In this document: positions 5,775 to 14,068 of the stretch, piece by piece
Layout: each line of letters starts with the position of its first letter
How positions within the stretch are numbered: the stretch's first letter is position 1
Origin: JAKVCB01 sp963578605
GTDB lineage: Bacteria; Planctomycetota; Planctomycetia; Pirellulales; Lacipirellulaceae
Assembly (NCBI GenBank): GCA_963578605.1
Contig: CAUZEA010000065.1
Coordinates: 1 to 33,122 of the forward strand
Reading direction: 5' to 3'
DNA length: 33,122 nucleotides
The notes under the pieces: model-generated
Seen by the model: the letters and a program-made list of their open reading frames with translations, nothing else
Told to the model about the DNA's origin: nothing
The model's database searches: none
Position numbers and translations under genes: made by a program

Positions 5775-8546
5775 TCAGAGTGAGATCATCATCTTGGCGT
5801 CGAGCACTTTGGTGATTCGGGCCGAGGTTTCCAGCAGGTGTGCGTGGCTGTAGCTATCCAGCTTTACATCCCTTGCCAGGATTTGGTCGATCTGGGTTTT
5901 GAGTCGCGTAATTTCCATAAATGAAACCGTCTGGCAGTCCTCGGGGGCCGCAGTACGGCCCAAAGTCAGTTCCGAGAGGCGGCGCAGGTAGGCCCGTTGC
6001 AGGTTTCGCCGCAGGCTGGAGATGGCCGGTTTGCGATTCGTGTATTCCACCTCGTCTTCTTCTTTGCCGAGCGATTCGGTTTCCGAAAAGACCGAGCTGG
6101 TCAGCCGCTGAAGCAGTTCAGCAGTTGTCAGCGCATCTTCGTCTGCGGGAACTTTCAGTTCCGAGTCATGGATCCGCGTGAGTGTAAGTGAGGACATGAC
6201 CTGGTGGAGAATCATGTCCTGCCACATCAAAATAACCTCGTGGGCAGGGTAGTCTGCACGTTTGGGAAGGTTGGTTCCCCAATGGGACCAATGGGATGCG
6301 GCAAGGTGGTTGTAGAGTTCTGGTGGGAAGTTGAACGGGGAATCGCTAAAAATCTGTTCTTCAAGAAGCTGCAGAGCACCCCGTTGTTGATCGGCGGTCA
6401 CGACTTTGAATGGCGGTGATGCGTTGTCATCACCTTTATGGCTGCGGCTTACGTGCAATCCACCGATGTAGCGGGCGGCCATGTGCATCGCTCGGCCATG
6501 CGTTGCCAACAGCACGCCAAACGCCCGGCGGGTCCGTTCGTAGCCTTCCCCTTCGTCGGTCATTTCGTTGATGATGCCAGGCCACGCTTCGGCGACGAGT
6601 TGGGCTTGTTGTTGGGCATACTCGACGAGATTCTGGCCAAAATCGTAACGGGAAGTGTGTGGGTCTGGATCAATGCTGCGGGCGTCTTCGTCAGTGCCGT
6701 AGGCGAGTTCCGGTTCACCGCTGCGCGAGGCGATTTTCTCCAACTCTTCAACTTCGGCTGCTGGCGATTTCCCTTTGAGTGATTTGTAGCCGTACTCGAT
6801 TGCCCAGTGGTCGTAGGGACCGATGGTGGTGGAAAAATAATCGCCCTGCGTAACACCTTCGGGTACCAGGTTAACCGGATTGTAATCCATGACCGAAGCA
6901 GAGAGTCCGGTCTCACTCGTTTTGGTAACGTCATTCGTGTCGGCCAGCGAATAGAGAGTGCTGGCCTTAAAGTTGTGCCGCAGGCCCAGCGTGTGTCCCA
7001 CTTCATGCATGGTAACTTCCTTAAGTCCCTGCACGATCAGTTTGTTCATATCTTCGGGACTCCGCTTGCGGGAAGCCGAAATCGTGGCGCCGAGTGCAAA
7101 TTGGTGCGATAGCCCTCCCAGCAGGTTGCAAGCGCACCGCGAGCTGTGGAAGTGTTGCAGGTGGTAAGGGAGTTTTTGCTGCTGTGTCTCGTAGCTCTCC
7201 AAATCGAGGGGCCCACCGCAAAAGATTTCGATGCCTTCCGGGGTGAAGGTCTCGTACCTTTGCTTCCAGTATTGCAGGAAGCCGGAGTCAAAAATAATGT
7301 CGGCGTCGAGGATTTGTCCGGTCGTGGGGTTGACACGTGAAGGCCCCATGGCGAATCCCGTTTCCGAGGTAATCCAGCGGAAGGTGTTGTAACGAATATC
7401 ACCAGGTTCCCACTCGTCGTGGTCGCGTTGTTGAATGACGTTAATGGCATCGTAGTACCCTGCTTTTTCCAGGGCCTTATTCCATTCCAGGATGCCGTCG
7501 CGAATTGGTTTCCGGTACTTGAACGGAATCGTCTTTTCCAGGTAAAACGTGATCGGTTCGCGAGGGGGTGAGACTTCTGCAGCTGGATCCGACTTCTCCA
7601 AATGCCAGCGATTGATGTAGCGGTTGAATCGATCCTCAGGATCTTTTTTCGAGAAGTCTTTGATCACCGTCAGAAAATAACCCACCCGGTCGTCTGCGAG
7701 TCGGGGTTGGTACGAGGTTTTCGGAAGTTCGCTAATGGAGTAGTGGACGTTGATGGTAACGCCGCGACTATCCGGAACCGAGTCGATTTTAGCTTCTCCC
7801 CCCGAGGCATAGGTCGCTGCGACCTGGATTTCGAGATTCTTTTCGAAGCCGTTGATTTTCGCCCAAGTCGACTTGGTGGAAGAGAAGTGGTATCCCGACA
7901 GGATCAGGGAAATCTGCGGGAGGTCGCTCATGAACACGGGAGAAATGTCGACGACGTAATTGCCATTGGAGCTTTTGGTCACGATCGGCAAACTGAACAG
8001 CACGCTGTCGGTGTAAGCCAGCTGAACCGCCTTGGAAGTGGGACTGCCAGCATCGGCCGTGAATCGCACATTCCTGCGAACCAGGTGCAGACGTTCCCCT
8101 GCCTTGCGGAATTGCCACACCCAGTCGTCGCCAAATCCCCAACTGAATCCGCCAATGAGGGGTCGTTGGCCAATTCCGCGCGCGATTGTAATCAGTACGA
8201 TGTAGTCCTTGTTCAGTTGCTGGGGACGCAACTCGGCGTACAGCTTGTCGTCCTTGCGATGCAGGGTGACCAGCCCGTCGATTTTTTTTGCGTCCTTGAG
8301 GACTTCCGAGTAAGGTTTGTATTTGGGCTTTGCAGTTTCTTTTTTTTTCGGCGAGGATGGCGGGGTGGTGCCAGCCTCTTTCACGACCGCCGTCGCTGGA
8401 GCCTCGGAAGCATCGGTTTCTTTCCCGGGTGCGCTTTCGGGAGGTTCTGGTTTTACCGGTTCTTCGGATAGGGCCGCCGAAACCATGAATGTTGAGAAAA
8501 CAAGTGCCGCAGCGATAATCACGTGTCGCGATGGGAGGCAAAGCAT
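5775..8546 (-). CDS. Secreted zinc metalloprotease, DUF5117/DUF4953 type
   Basis: This 923-residue protein has an N-terminal signal peptide (about 1-30, hydrophobic core IIAAALVFSTFMVSAA) and then a Pro/Glu/Ala/Lys-rich linker to about residue 80. Next come regions matching DUF5118 and DUF5117 (about 85-330) and a catalytic half. The active site reads HEVGHTLGLRH (H514, E515, H518, H524), the HExxHxxGxxH zinc motif. It is followed by a methionine turn, SVMDY, as in metzincins. It is expected to act as a periplasmic or extracellular peptidase with unknown substrate. ATG 8546 is preceded by AAGGA at a seven-base spacing; a TTG at 8567 is a poorer choice. An A9 run in the linker codes for three lysines. 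The kinase-like gene diverges from it upstream. Confidence 0.92.
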   Translation of the reverse strand: MLCLPSRHVIIAAALVFSTFMVSAALSEEPVKPEPPESAPGKETDASEAPATAVVKEAGTTPPSSPKKKETAKPKYKPYSEVLKDAKKIDGLVTLHRKDDKLYAELRPQQLNKDYIVLITIARGIGQRPLIGGFSWGFGDDWVWQFRKAGERLHLVRRNVRFTADAGSPTSKAVQLAYTDSVLFSLPIVTKSSNGNYVVDISPVFMSDLPQISLILSGYHFSSTKSTWAKINGFEKNLEIQVAATYASGGEAKIDSVPDSRGVTINVHYSISELPKTSYQPRLADDRVGYFLTVIKDFSKKDPEDRFNRYINRWHLEKSDPAAEVSPPREPITFYLEKTIPFKYRKPIRDGILEWNKALEKAGYYDAINVIQQRDHDEWEPGDIRYNTFRWITSETGFAMGPSRVNPTTGQILDADIIFDSGFLQYWKQRYETFTPEGIEIFCGGPLDLESYETQQQKLPYHLQHFHSSRCACNLLGGLSHQFALGATISASRKRSPEDMNKLIVQGLKEVTMHEVGHTLGLRHNFKASTLYSLADTNDVTKTSETGLSASVMDYNPVNLVPEGVTQGDYFSTTIGPYDHWAIEYGYKSLKGKSPAAEVEELEKIASRSGEPELAYGTDEDARSIDPDPHTSRYDFGQNLVEYAQQQAQLVAEAWPGIINEMTDEGEGYERTRRAFGVLLATHGRAMHMAARYIGGLHVSRSHKGDDNASPPFKVVTADQQRGALQLLEEQIFSDSPFNFPPELYNHLAASHWSHWGTNLPKRADYPAHEVILMWQDMILHQVMSSLTLTRIHDSELKVPADEDALTTAELLQRLTSSVFSETESLGKEEDEVEYTNRKPAISSLRRNLQRAYLRRLSELTLGRTAAPEDCQTVSFMEITRLKTQIDQILARDVKLDSYSHAHLLETSARITKVLDAKMMISL

Positions 8547-8617
8547 AATAACGTCCTTGGATACCAAAAATTACAACTCACCCTGGCCGCACGGTACGGG
8601 CGAAACCGGCCAACCAG

Positions 8618-8640
8618 TATAATTTGCCAGATAACTATAC
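8618..8640. promoter_or_regulatory. AT-rich candidate promoter region in a divergent spacer
   Basis: The 147-bp spacer between the divergent metalloprotease and kinase-like genes contains TATAAT on the plus strand (8618-8623). On the minus strand it contains TATACT (8617-8622) and TATAGT (8634-8639). No good -35 element sits at the right distance for any of them, so this is only a plausible location for one or both promoters. Confidence 0.25.
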
Positions 8641-8693
8641 CCTATTTTCCGTACTTTGACTGACCCTTAAAGTGAATTTGGTGGGGTCGGGCG

Positions 8694-9773
8694 ATGGACC
8701 AGCCCCCCTGTTTTGGGCGCAACGGCATGGATCACGACCTCGTTGACTTGCTGGCCCTCTACCCCGAACCATTTCAGCCCTTGCGGGTTGAATCGTTAGG
8801 TGGGGCAGGAGGATTTAGCGGAGCCCAGTTCTGGCGGATTTCCACAACCCAAGGCGAATTTGTCGTCCGGCGGTGGCCGCATGAGCACCCGTCGCGTGAG
8901 CGACTTGCCCTGATCCACGCCGTGCTTCAGTTCGCTGGTCAGCGGGGAATGCAGATTTTGCCGATTCCGGTCCAGGGACGCGGAGGAACGTCCTTCGTTT
9001 CTTACGCAGGTCACCTGTGGGAAGTTTGCCCCTGGCTGAACGGAGAAGCGAATTTTCATCGGCAGCCCAGCGATGAGAAACTGGTCGCTGCGATGAAGAG
9101 CCTGGGGACGTTTCATCAAGCGACCCGCGATTTTTTGCCCCAATGGTCAAAGGTTCAGACAATTCCGCCGTCGTGGGAGCCCCCAGCCCAATCCGCCCTC
9201 GGACACCGACTTGACCGACTGACGGCCCTGAACTCGGCTGAGATTCGGCGCCTGTCAGAGCAGGTGACTGCCGACACATTCCCGGGGCTTGCTCCGCTGG
9301 CCCACAAATTTCTCGCGCTCGTTTCGAAAGTCATTCCGACGGCGAAGGCCGACCTGGCTCCGTTGGCACGCCTGCAATTTCCCCGACAACCTTGCATCGG
9401 CGATATTTGGCACGACCACGTTCTGTTTGTCGGGGACCAGGTCACGGGATTGGTCGATTTTGGTGCCTTGCGGATCGACACGCCGGCAGTCGACGTGACG
9501 CGACTGCTGGACAGTTTGGTGGGTGGTAATCTGCAAAAATGGCAGTTTGGGGTAGACGCTTACCAGACGGTCCGCCCACTTGTGACACTCGAGCAGCAAG
9601 CAATTTCGGCGTTGGTCCCGGTCGGAACGATCCTGGCGGGCTGCAACTGGATCCGCTGGATTTACGTGGAACATCGCACATTTGAGCCTCAGCAAGCGGT
9701 TTTGGGCCGGTTTGAGCGGCTCCTGGTTCGAATTTCCCAGCTGGCGACCGGGGGTTCTCCTGGGTCGCCGTAA
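8694..9773 (+). CDS. Aminoglycoside/homoserine-kinase-fold phosphotransferase-like protein
   Basis: This 359-residue protein has the small-molecule kinase (APH/CHK) layout. A glycine-rich loop is present (GGAGGFSGAQFW, about 38-49), followed by the nucleotide strand EFVVRRWP and a hinge (WEVCPWLNGE). The catalytic loop reads CIGDIWHDHVLF (about 238-249), followed by the metal-binding GLVDFGAL. Relative to the usual HGDxHxxN motif, the first His is missing and the Asn position is His; the strand-3 lysine appears to be arginine. The DFG aspartate is intact, so activity is possible but the substrate is unknown. ATG 8694 follows the G-rich GGTGGGGTCGG; an in-frame ATG at 8727 is an alternative start. 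No resistance or threonine-pathway genes are adjacent. Confidence 0.82.
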   Translation: MDQPPCFGRNGMDHDLVDLLALYPEPFQPLRVESLGGAGGFSGAQFWRISTTQGEFVVRRWPHEHPSRERLALIHAVLQFAGQRGMQILPIPVQGRGGTSFVSYAGHLWEVCPWLNGEANFHRQPSDEKLVAAMKSLGTFHQATRDFLPQWSKVQTIPPSWEPPAQSALGHRLDRLTALNSAEIRRLSEQVTADTFPGLAPLAHKFLALVSKVIPTAKADLAPLARLQFPRQPCIGDIWHDHVLFVGDQVTGLVDFGALRIDTPAVDVTRLLDSLVGGNLQKWQFGVDAYQTVRPLVTLEQQAISALVPVGTILAGCNWIRWIYVEHRTFEPQQAVLGRFERLLVRISQLATGGSPGSP

Positions 9774-9799
9774 TCGGCGGCGAGTGATGGCCCCATCAC
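9766..9799 (+). terminator. Double hairpin at the end of the kinase-like gene
   Basis: CGCCG (9766-9770) pairs with CGGCG (9775-9779) around TAAT, which contains the stop codon. GTGATGG (9784-9790) then pairs with CCATCAC (9793-9799); in practice this is six pairs with a GCCC loop. No T-tract follows. They may end the kinase transcript or separate it from the DsbD-type gene 208 bp downstream. Nothing else is evident in 9800-9981 apart from AAGGGA ahead of the next start. Confidence 0.4.
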
Positions 9800-9981
9800 C
9801 GCTGCCGGATACAATTGACCCGTGCGGCGATTTCTGGGAATCTTCGCAGGCTGTAGGCCGGGTAGAGGTTACCGCTGTGAGATTTGGTTGGCGGATAGGC
9901 GGTGACGCCTTAAAATTACCACTTGTTTCAAACGGTGCTGCCTGTTTGCGAAGGGACAACCTGCAAAGGGACACACAACCT

Positions 9982-12510
9982 ATGACCAACCATCGGTTAC
10001 GTTTCGCGACGGTTTGTTGCCTGGTGGGGATTTTGACCACGCTTTTCACCGGGCCCGGTTTTGGCCAGTTCAAATTGCCCGGAAACCTGGGCAGCGGATT
10101 CGGAGCGGTGGATGGTGGTACGGATACCAGTCCAATTTCGGTGACGGCGGAGTTCACGGCTGCCGATGACGACCGGCCTACGGTACTCATGATCACGGCA
10201 GACATTGCCACAGACTGGCATCTCTATTCCACCACACAGCCGCCAGGTGGTCCCCTAAAGACCGAAATCGACCTTGTGCCATCCTCGTCGTACCAGCTCC
10301 TGGGGCCATTTCTCCCCAATCCTCTTTACCATTCAACCATCGACGAAATTGCGTGGGTTGGTTTGGAGATTCAAGAACATACCGGCATAGTCACTTGGTA
10401 TGCACCGATCAAACTTGCCGCTGGAGTGGATCCCAAGCAGTTGCAGATTGAGGGCGTGCTTCGCGGGCAGGTATGCAAGGACTCGTGTATTCCGGTCAGC
10501 CTACCGTTTACCGCCATGCTCGGTCCGGGAGTTCCCATTGGGCCCTTAAAGTACGAACCGACGAGCAACGCTGCTGCGGGAACCTCGGGTGTGGATGGTG
10601 CGTCGATCGATATGCGAAACGAGGGTACTTTTCAGCCGCAGGATTCCTCGGTTGTGGTCGCAGGAACCTTGTCGGCCAAAGAAGTCGAGCCGGGGGGATC
10701 GGTGACCTTGGCGTTGAGTTTGCGACCATTGGCCGAATATCACGTGTATGCCTGGTCGGACCACGTCAGCGAGGTTGGTCCCAAGCCAACCCTGATTGCC
10801 TTCAAAACGACGTCGGGGCTGCGGGCGGAACCACCTACGACCACGGCCCGCGAGATTGTCCAGGATCAATCCGATATCGGTTGGGGGTTGGCTCGGATTC
10901 ATCCTGGCGCGGTGACCTGGTCCATTCGCCTTGATGTTCCCCCTACCGCGAAACCGGGGCCTCACCAGATTGCCGGGTTGATCGGTTTTCAGGCGTGTGA
11001 GGGTGAAGCAGGTGGCGGGAGTTGTGAATTCCCGACGGCGGCCGAATTTCAGGTCACGGTGGACGTTGGCAACAAGAGCGGTGGGTCCTCGATCCCGTTA
11101 CAGTTTTCCACCGCCAAGTATTCTGCGGCGGAAAAGCTGGCAAATCAAAAGTCGGAACCAGTTGCGGGCGGGTACGCTTACGATCTCGGTCAGATGAAGA
11201 TCATGGAGTCGGGGGGGTCGATTCTACACTACCTGTTATTTGCCTTTGTTGGTGGCGTTGTGCTCAATCTGATGCCATGTGTTTTGCCAGTCATCGGGTT
11301 GAAGCTGATGAGCTTTGTCGAGCAAGCTGGCCGCAGCCGGTCCCATGCACTGATGCTTAACATTTGGTATTCGTTGGGAATCGTGGCAGTATTCCTGCTC
11401 CTCGCCGGCCTTGCGATCACGGCCGGTTTGACATGGGGAGGGCAATTCAGCAGCACCGCATTTAACGTCGTGTTGGCCGGACTGGTGTTTGCGATGGCGT
11501 TGAGTTTGCTAGGGGTATGGGAGATCCCAATTCCGGGGTTCTTCGGGAGTGGTGCTACGCACGAGTTGGCTGCGCAGGAAGGCCCGCTGGGCGCGTTCCT
11601 CAAGGGAGTGGTGACGACGATCCTCGCGACCCCCTGCACGGGCCCGTTCATGGCCTCAGCGATTGGCTGGGCGGTGCGACAATCGCCCAGTACCACGTTG
11701 CTGGTTTTTGGCAGTGTGGGCGTTGGGATGGCGAGCCCCTATTTGCTGATTGGTGCGTTTCCCCGCTTGATCGCTTTCCTGCCAAAACCGGGCAACTGGA
11801 TGGTGACCTTCAAGCAGTTGATGGGGTTTATTCTGTTGGGGACGGTGATCTTTGTGCTCTCCTTCATTGACGAACAAGCCGTCGTTCCCACCCTGATATT
11901 GCTCCTCGGTGTTGGGCTGGCATGTTGGGCCATCGCAAAAACCCCACTGACCGCGAGTCTGAGGGACCGCTTGGAAGCTTGGGGTACGGCTAGTGCCATC
12001 GTGTTGCTGGCCGGTTTGATCGGTTTCGGTAACCTGGTTTCGGTGTTGACGGATGTTGTGGAGTTGGGAGGTGCCGAGTCGGTCGAAGTGGAACCGTGGC
12101 CGCCGTTTAGCTTGGAAGAACTTCAGCGGGCCGCTGTCGTCGATGGACACACGGTGCTGGTCGATTTTTCGGCAGAATGGTGTGTAAATTGCAAAGTGTT
12201 GGAAAAAACCGTGTTGCATACCGAACCGGTGATGGGTGCCATCAAGAAGGCCGGTGTGGTCACGCTCTACGGCGACTTCACCAAACAACCGCCTGAACTC
12301 ACGCGCATGATCAAGGCGCTTGGCAGCGATGGTGTGCCGGTCATCGCAATTTTCCCGGGCGGCGATCCTTATCATCCGATCGTTTTCCGCGATGGCTACA
12401 CGGTGGGGGGGATCGTGGACGCGATTCGTCGTGCGGTTGCCAGGTCTTCCCCAGGTAGCGGGCTTCCCACCACGCAGGTTAGCGCCGTGAAAGTTCCCGC
12501 TCTGGATTGA
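9982..12510 (+). CDS. DsbD-type transmembrane thiol:disulfide reductase
   Basis: This 842-residue protein has a signal peptide (about 1-29) followed by two consecutive DsbD-alpha-like extracytoplasmic domains. The first (about 50-180) ends in VCKDSC (C165, C169); the second (about 215-360) contains FQAC and SCEF (C339, C348). An eight-helix electron-conducting domain follows, with the paired cysteines in LMPCVLP (C433) and TPCTGPF (C552). A C-terminal thioredoxin domain has the motif WCVNC (C734, C737). Such proteins move reducing equivalents from cytoplasmic thioredoxin to periplasmic disulfide partners. ATG 9982 was chosen because it begins the signal peptide and follows AAGGGA; the frame is open for another 100 codons upstream without signal-peptide character. 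No cytochrome c maturation genes adjoin it. Confidence 0.92.
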   Translation: MTNHRLRFATVCCLVGILTTLFTGPGFGQFKLPGNLGSGFGAVDGGTDTSPISVTAEFTAADDDRPTVLMITADIATDWHLYSTTQPPGGPLKTEIDLVPSSSYQLLGPFLPNPLYHSTIDEIAWVGLEIQEHTGIVTWYAPIKLAAGVDPKQLQIEGVLRGQVCKDSCIPVSLPFTAMLGPGVPIGPLKYEPTSNAAAGTSGVDGASIDMRNEGTFQPQDSSVVVAGTLSAKEVEPGGSVTLALSLRPLAEYHVYAWSDHVSEVGPKPTLIAFKTTSGLRAEPPTTTAREIVQDQSDIGWGLARIHPGAVTWSIRLDVPPTAKPGPHQIAGLIGFQACEGEAGGGSCEFPTAAEFQVTVDVGNKSGGSSIPLQFSTAKYSAAEKLANQKSEPVAGGYAYDLGQMKIMESGGSILHYLLFAFVGGVVLNLMPCVLPVIGLKLMSFVEQAGRSRSHALMLNIWYSLGIVAVFLLLAGLAITAGLTWGGQFSSTAFNVVLAGLVFAMALSLLGVWEIPIPGFFGSGATHELAAQEGPLGAFLKGVVTTILATPCTGPFMASAIGWAVRQSPSTTLLVFGSVGVGMASPYLLIGAFPRLIAFLPKPGNWMVTFKQLMGFILLGTVIFVLSFIDEQAVVPTLILLLGVGLACWAIAKTPLTASLRDRLEAWGTASAIVLLAGLIGFGNLVSVLTDVVELGGAESVEVEPWPPFSLEELQRAAVVDGHTVLVDFSAEWCVNCKVLEKTVLHTEPVMGAIKKAGVVTLYGDFTKQPPELTRMIKALGSDGVPVIAIFPGGDPYHPIVFRDGYTVGGIVDAIRRAVARSSPGSGLPTTQVSAVKVPALD

Positions 12511-12523
12511 CCTGGCTGCTCAA

Positions 12524-12554
12524 CCAGTTCGTTGTGCGGCCAGTTCGTTGTGCG
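12524..12554. repeat. 16-bp period direct duplication
   Basis: CCAGTTCGTTGTGCG occurs at 12524-12538 and again at 12540-12554 in the 70-bp spacer between the convergent dsbD-type and purM genes. The duplication sits inside a possible long-loop stem formed by CCTGGC (12511-12516) and GCCAGG (12567-12572), which may mark the shared termination region. Confidence 0.85.
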
Positions 12555-12580
12555 TCAACAAGGGCTGCCAGGTCGTGTTG

Positions 12581-13642
12581 CTAGGCCCAGCCAGCCGTAC
12601 CGGTGCCTTCGACGACCGAGCCTAAAATCCAATTTTCGTGCCCGAAACTGGTCAGCTGTTGTTGAATGCTTTCTGCAAAGTAGGGGCTTACCAGTAAGAC
12701 CAGCCCGATTCCCATATTGAAGACTCGATCCATTTCTTGCTGATCGATATTGCCAATTTCTTGCAACCAGTGGAACAGGGGCGGGACGACCCAGCTGCCG
12801 GCTTCAATTTGTGCATCGACGCGTGGGTTCAGCGAGCGGGCAAGATTTTCGTGAAGGCCCCCACCGGTGATGTGGGCTATTCCGTGGACCACACCTTTGA
12901 CCTTGTAGTGGTTCAGTACACTTCGAACAGCTTGGACGTAAATGGTGGTTGGCTCAAGAAGTAACTTTCCTACGGTTGCCTGGCAGGACTCAACCCAATC
13001 GTCCATCTCTAAGCCTGCTAATTCGAAGACGACTTTTCTTACCAGGCTGTAGCCATTCGAGTGAAGGCCGCTGGAAGCCACGCCGACTACCGTGTCTCCA
13101 GCTGTCACAGCAGAACCGTCGAGGATTTTTTGTCGCTCCACCACTCCGACACAAAAACCGGCGAGATCGTAATCATCGACCTGATACAAATCAGGCATGA
13201 TGGCTGTTTCTCCTCCCACCAGTGCCATGTGGCTTTGCAAGCACCCGGCGGTAATGCCCCGCACGATATCTTCGAGTCGCGCCGGATCGTCTTTCGACAT
13301 CGCCACGTAGTCGAGGAAAAACAAAGGTTCAGCACCGGTGCAGAGGGCGTCGTTAACACACATGGCGACCAGATCGATGCCGACGGTGTTGTGGATACCA
13401 GCCTTCTGGGCGACTTTGAGCTTTGTGCCAACTCCATCAGTTGCCGAGACGAGGACCGGGTTGACATAGTTGCGCGAGAAGAGTTGGCCGGTGAAATCGA
13501 GTTGAAACAGCCCGGCGAATCCCCCTTCGGCGGGCAGAACCCGGGGCGAATGCGTCTGCTTCAGCAGGGGGGCCAGCTGGGCCATCGCCTTGCTGTAGAG
13601 TTCAAGGTCGACTCCCGAATCTTTATAAGTTGTTTTAGCCAT
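12581..13642 (-). CDS. purM: Phosphoribosylformylglycinamidine cyclo-ligase
   Basis: This 353-residue protein catalyses the fifth step of de novo purine synthesis, the ATP-dependent ring closure of FGAM to aminoimidazole ribotide in the cytosol. It begins MAKTTYKDSGVDLE, the family N-terminus. It carries VSATDGVGTKLKVA (about 65-78), GIDLVAMCVND, GGETAIMPDLY and the C-terminal HITGGGLHEN, all typical of PurM. Length and start match the family. The ATG at 13642 is preceded by pyrimidines, with no Shine-Dalgarno sequence. The gene stands alone, converging with the dsbD-type gene and diverging from glgX, with no purN beside it. Confidence 0.97.
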   Translation of the reverse strand: MAKTTYKDSGVDLELYSKAMAQLAPLLKQTHSPRVLPAEGGFAGLFQLDFTGQLFSRNYVNPVLVSATDGVGTKLKVAQKAGIHNTVGIDLVAMCVNDALCTGAEPLFFLDYVAMSKDDPARLEDIVRGITAGCLQSHMALVGGETAIMPDLYQVDDYDLAGFCVGVVERQKILDGSAVTAGDTVVGVASSGLHSNGYSLVRKVVFELAGLEMDDWVESCQATVGKLLLEPTTIYVQAVRSVLNHYKVKGVVHGIAHITGGGLHENLARSLNPRVDAQIEAGSWVVPPLFHWLQEIGNIDQQEMDRVFNMGIGLVLLVSPYFAESIQQQLTSFGHENWILGSVVEGTGTAGWA

Positions 13643-13868
13643 TGGAGATAGGAGGGAAGGTGGAAATCAACGCGAGGTTTCGATTCTACGAGCGGCGGGC
13701 CATGACTGGCAAGTGGCAGTCCGGCGGTTGGTGACTTGGTTCGATTTGGTTCACTCTGCCGCCGGTGCGTTTTGCAATGGGGGAATGGCTCGAACCGACA
13801 ATTCTGAGGATGCTGACCGCCCAAGGTCTAAGGTACGATGTCCCCTTGAGTGAAGTGATTCGTCGCGA

Positions 13869-14019
13869 AATGTCGAAGGTAATGTCGAAGGTAAAGAGCG
13901 TCTTTAGCCATCGTTACCGTTTCACAGAAACGGCACGTTTGCTATTGCTTCCGGAGACATTCGGGCTCTGGCCCGATTGTCAATTTGTACCTGACCCTCC
14001 CGACCCTCCCGACCCTCCC
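13869..14019. repeat. Repeat and hairpin region upstream of glgX
   Basis: The 426-bp spacer between divergent purM and glgX contains AATGTCGAAGGT twice in tandem (13869-13892). A perfect hairpin follows, CCGTTTC (13917-13923) with GAAACGG (13927-13933), then a second, TCGGGC (13961-13966) with GCCCGA (13971-13976). GACCCTCCC then occurs three times in tandem (13993-14019). The frames that cross the nine-base repeat give only Pro/Asp or Leu/Pro/Thr runs, so they are not treated as coding. Promoters for both genes should lie here, but none is clear. Confidence 0.85.
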
Positions 14020-14068
14020 GATGCTCACACAAGCGACCAATTTCCTGACCCGTCAAGCAAGCGTGGTC

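Noticed and set aside
7602..8471. A 289-codon plus-strand frame opposite the metalloprotease.
   Set aside because: It lies wholly within a well-supported gene and its translation shows only composition-driven residues.
9255..10211. A 318-codon minus-strand frame across the kinase end and the dsbD start.
   Set aside because: It overlaps two supported genes and has no family motif.
13985..14068. N-terminal extension of glgX encoding repeated Leu-Pro-Thr.
   Set aside because: The residues come from the nine-base tandem repeat, and the conserved N-terminus begins only after 14069.
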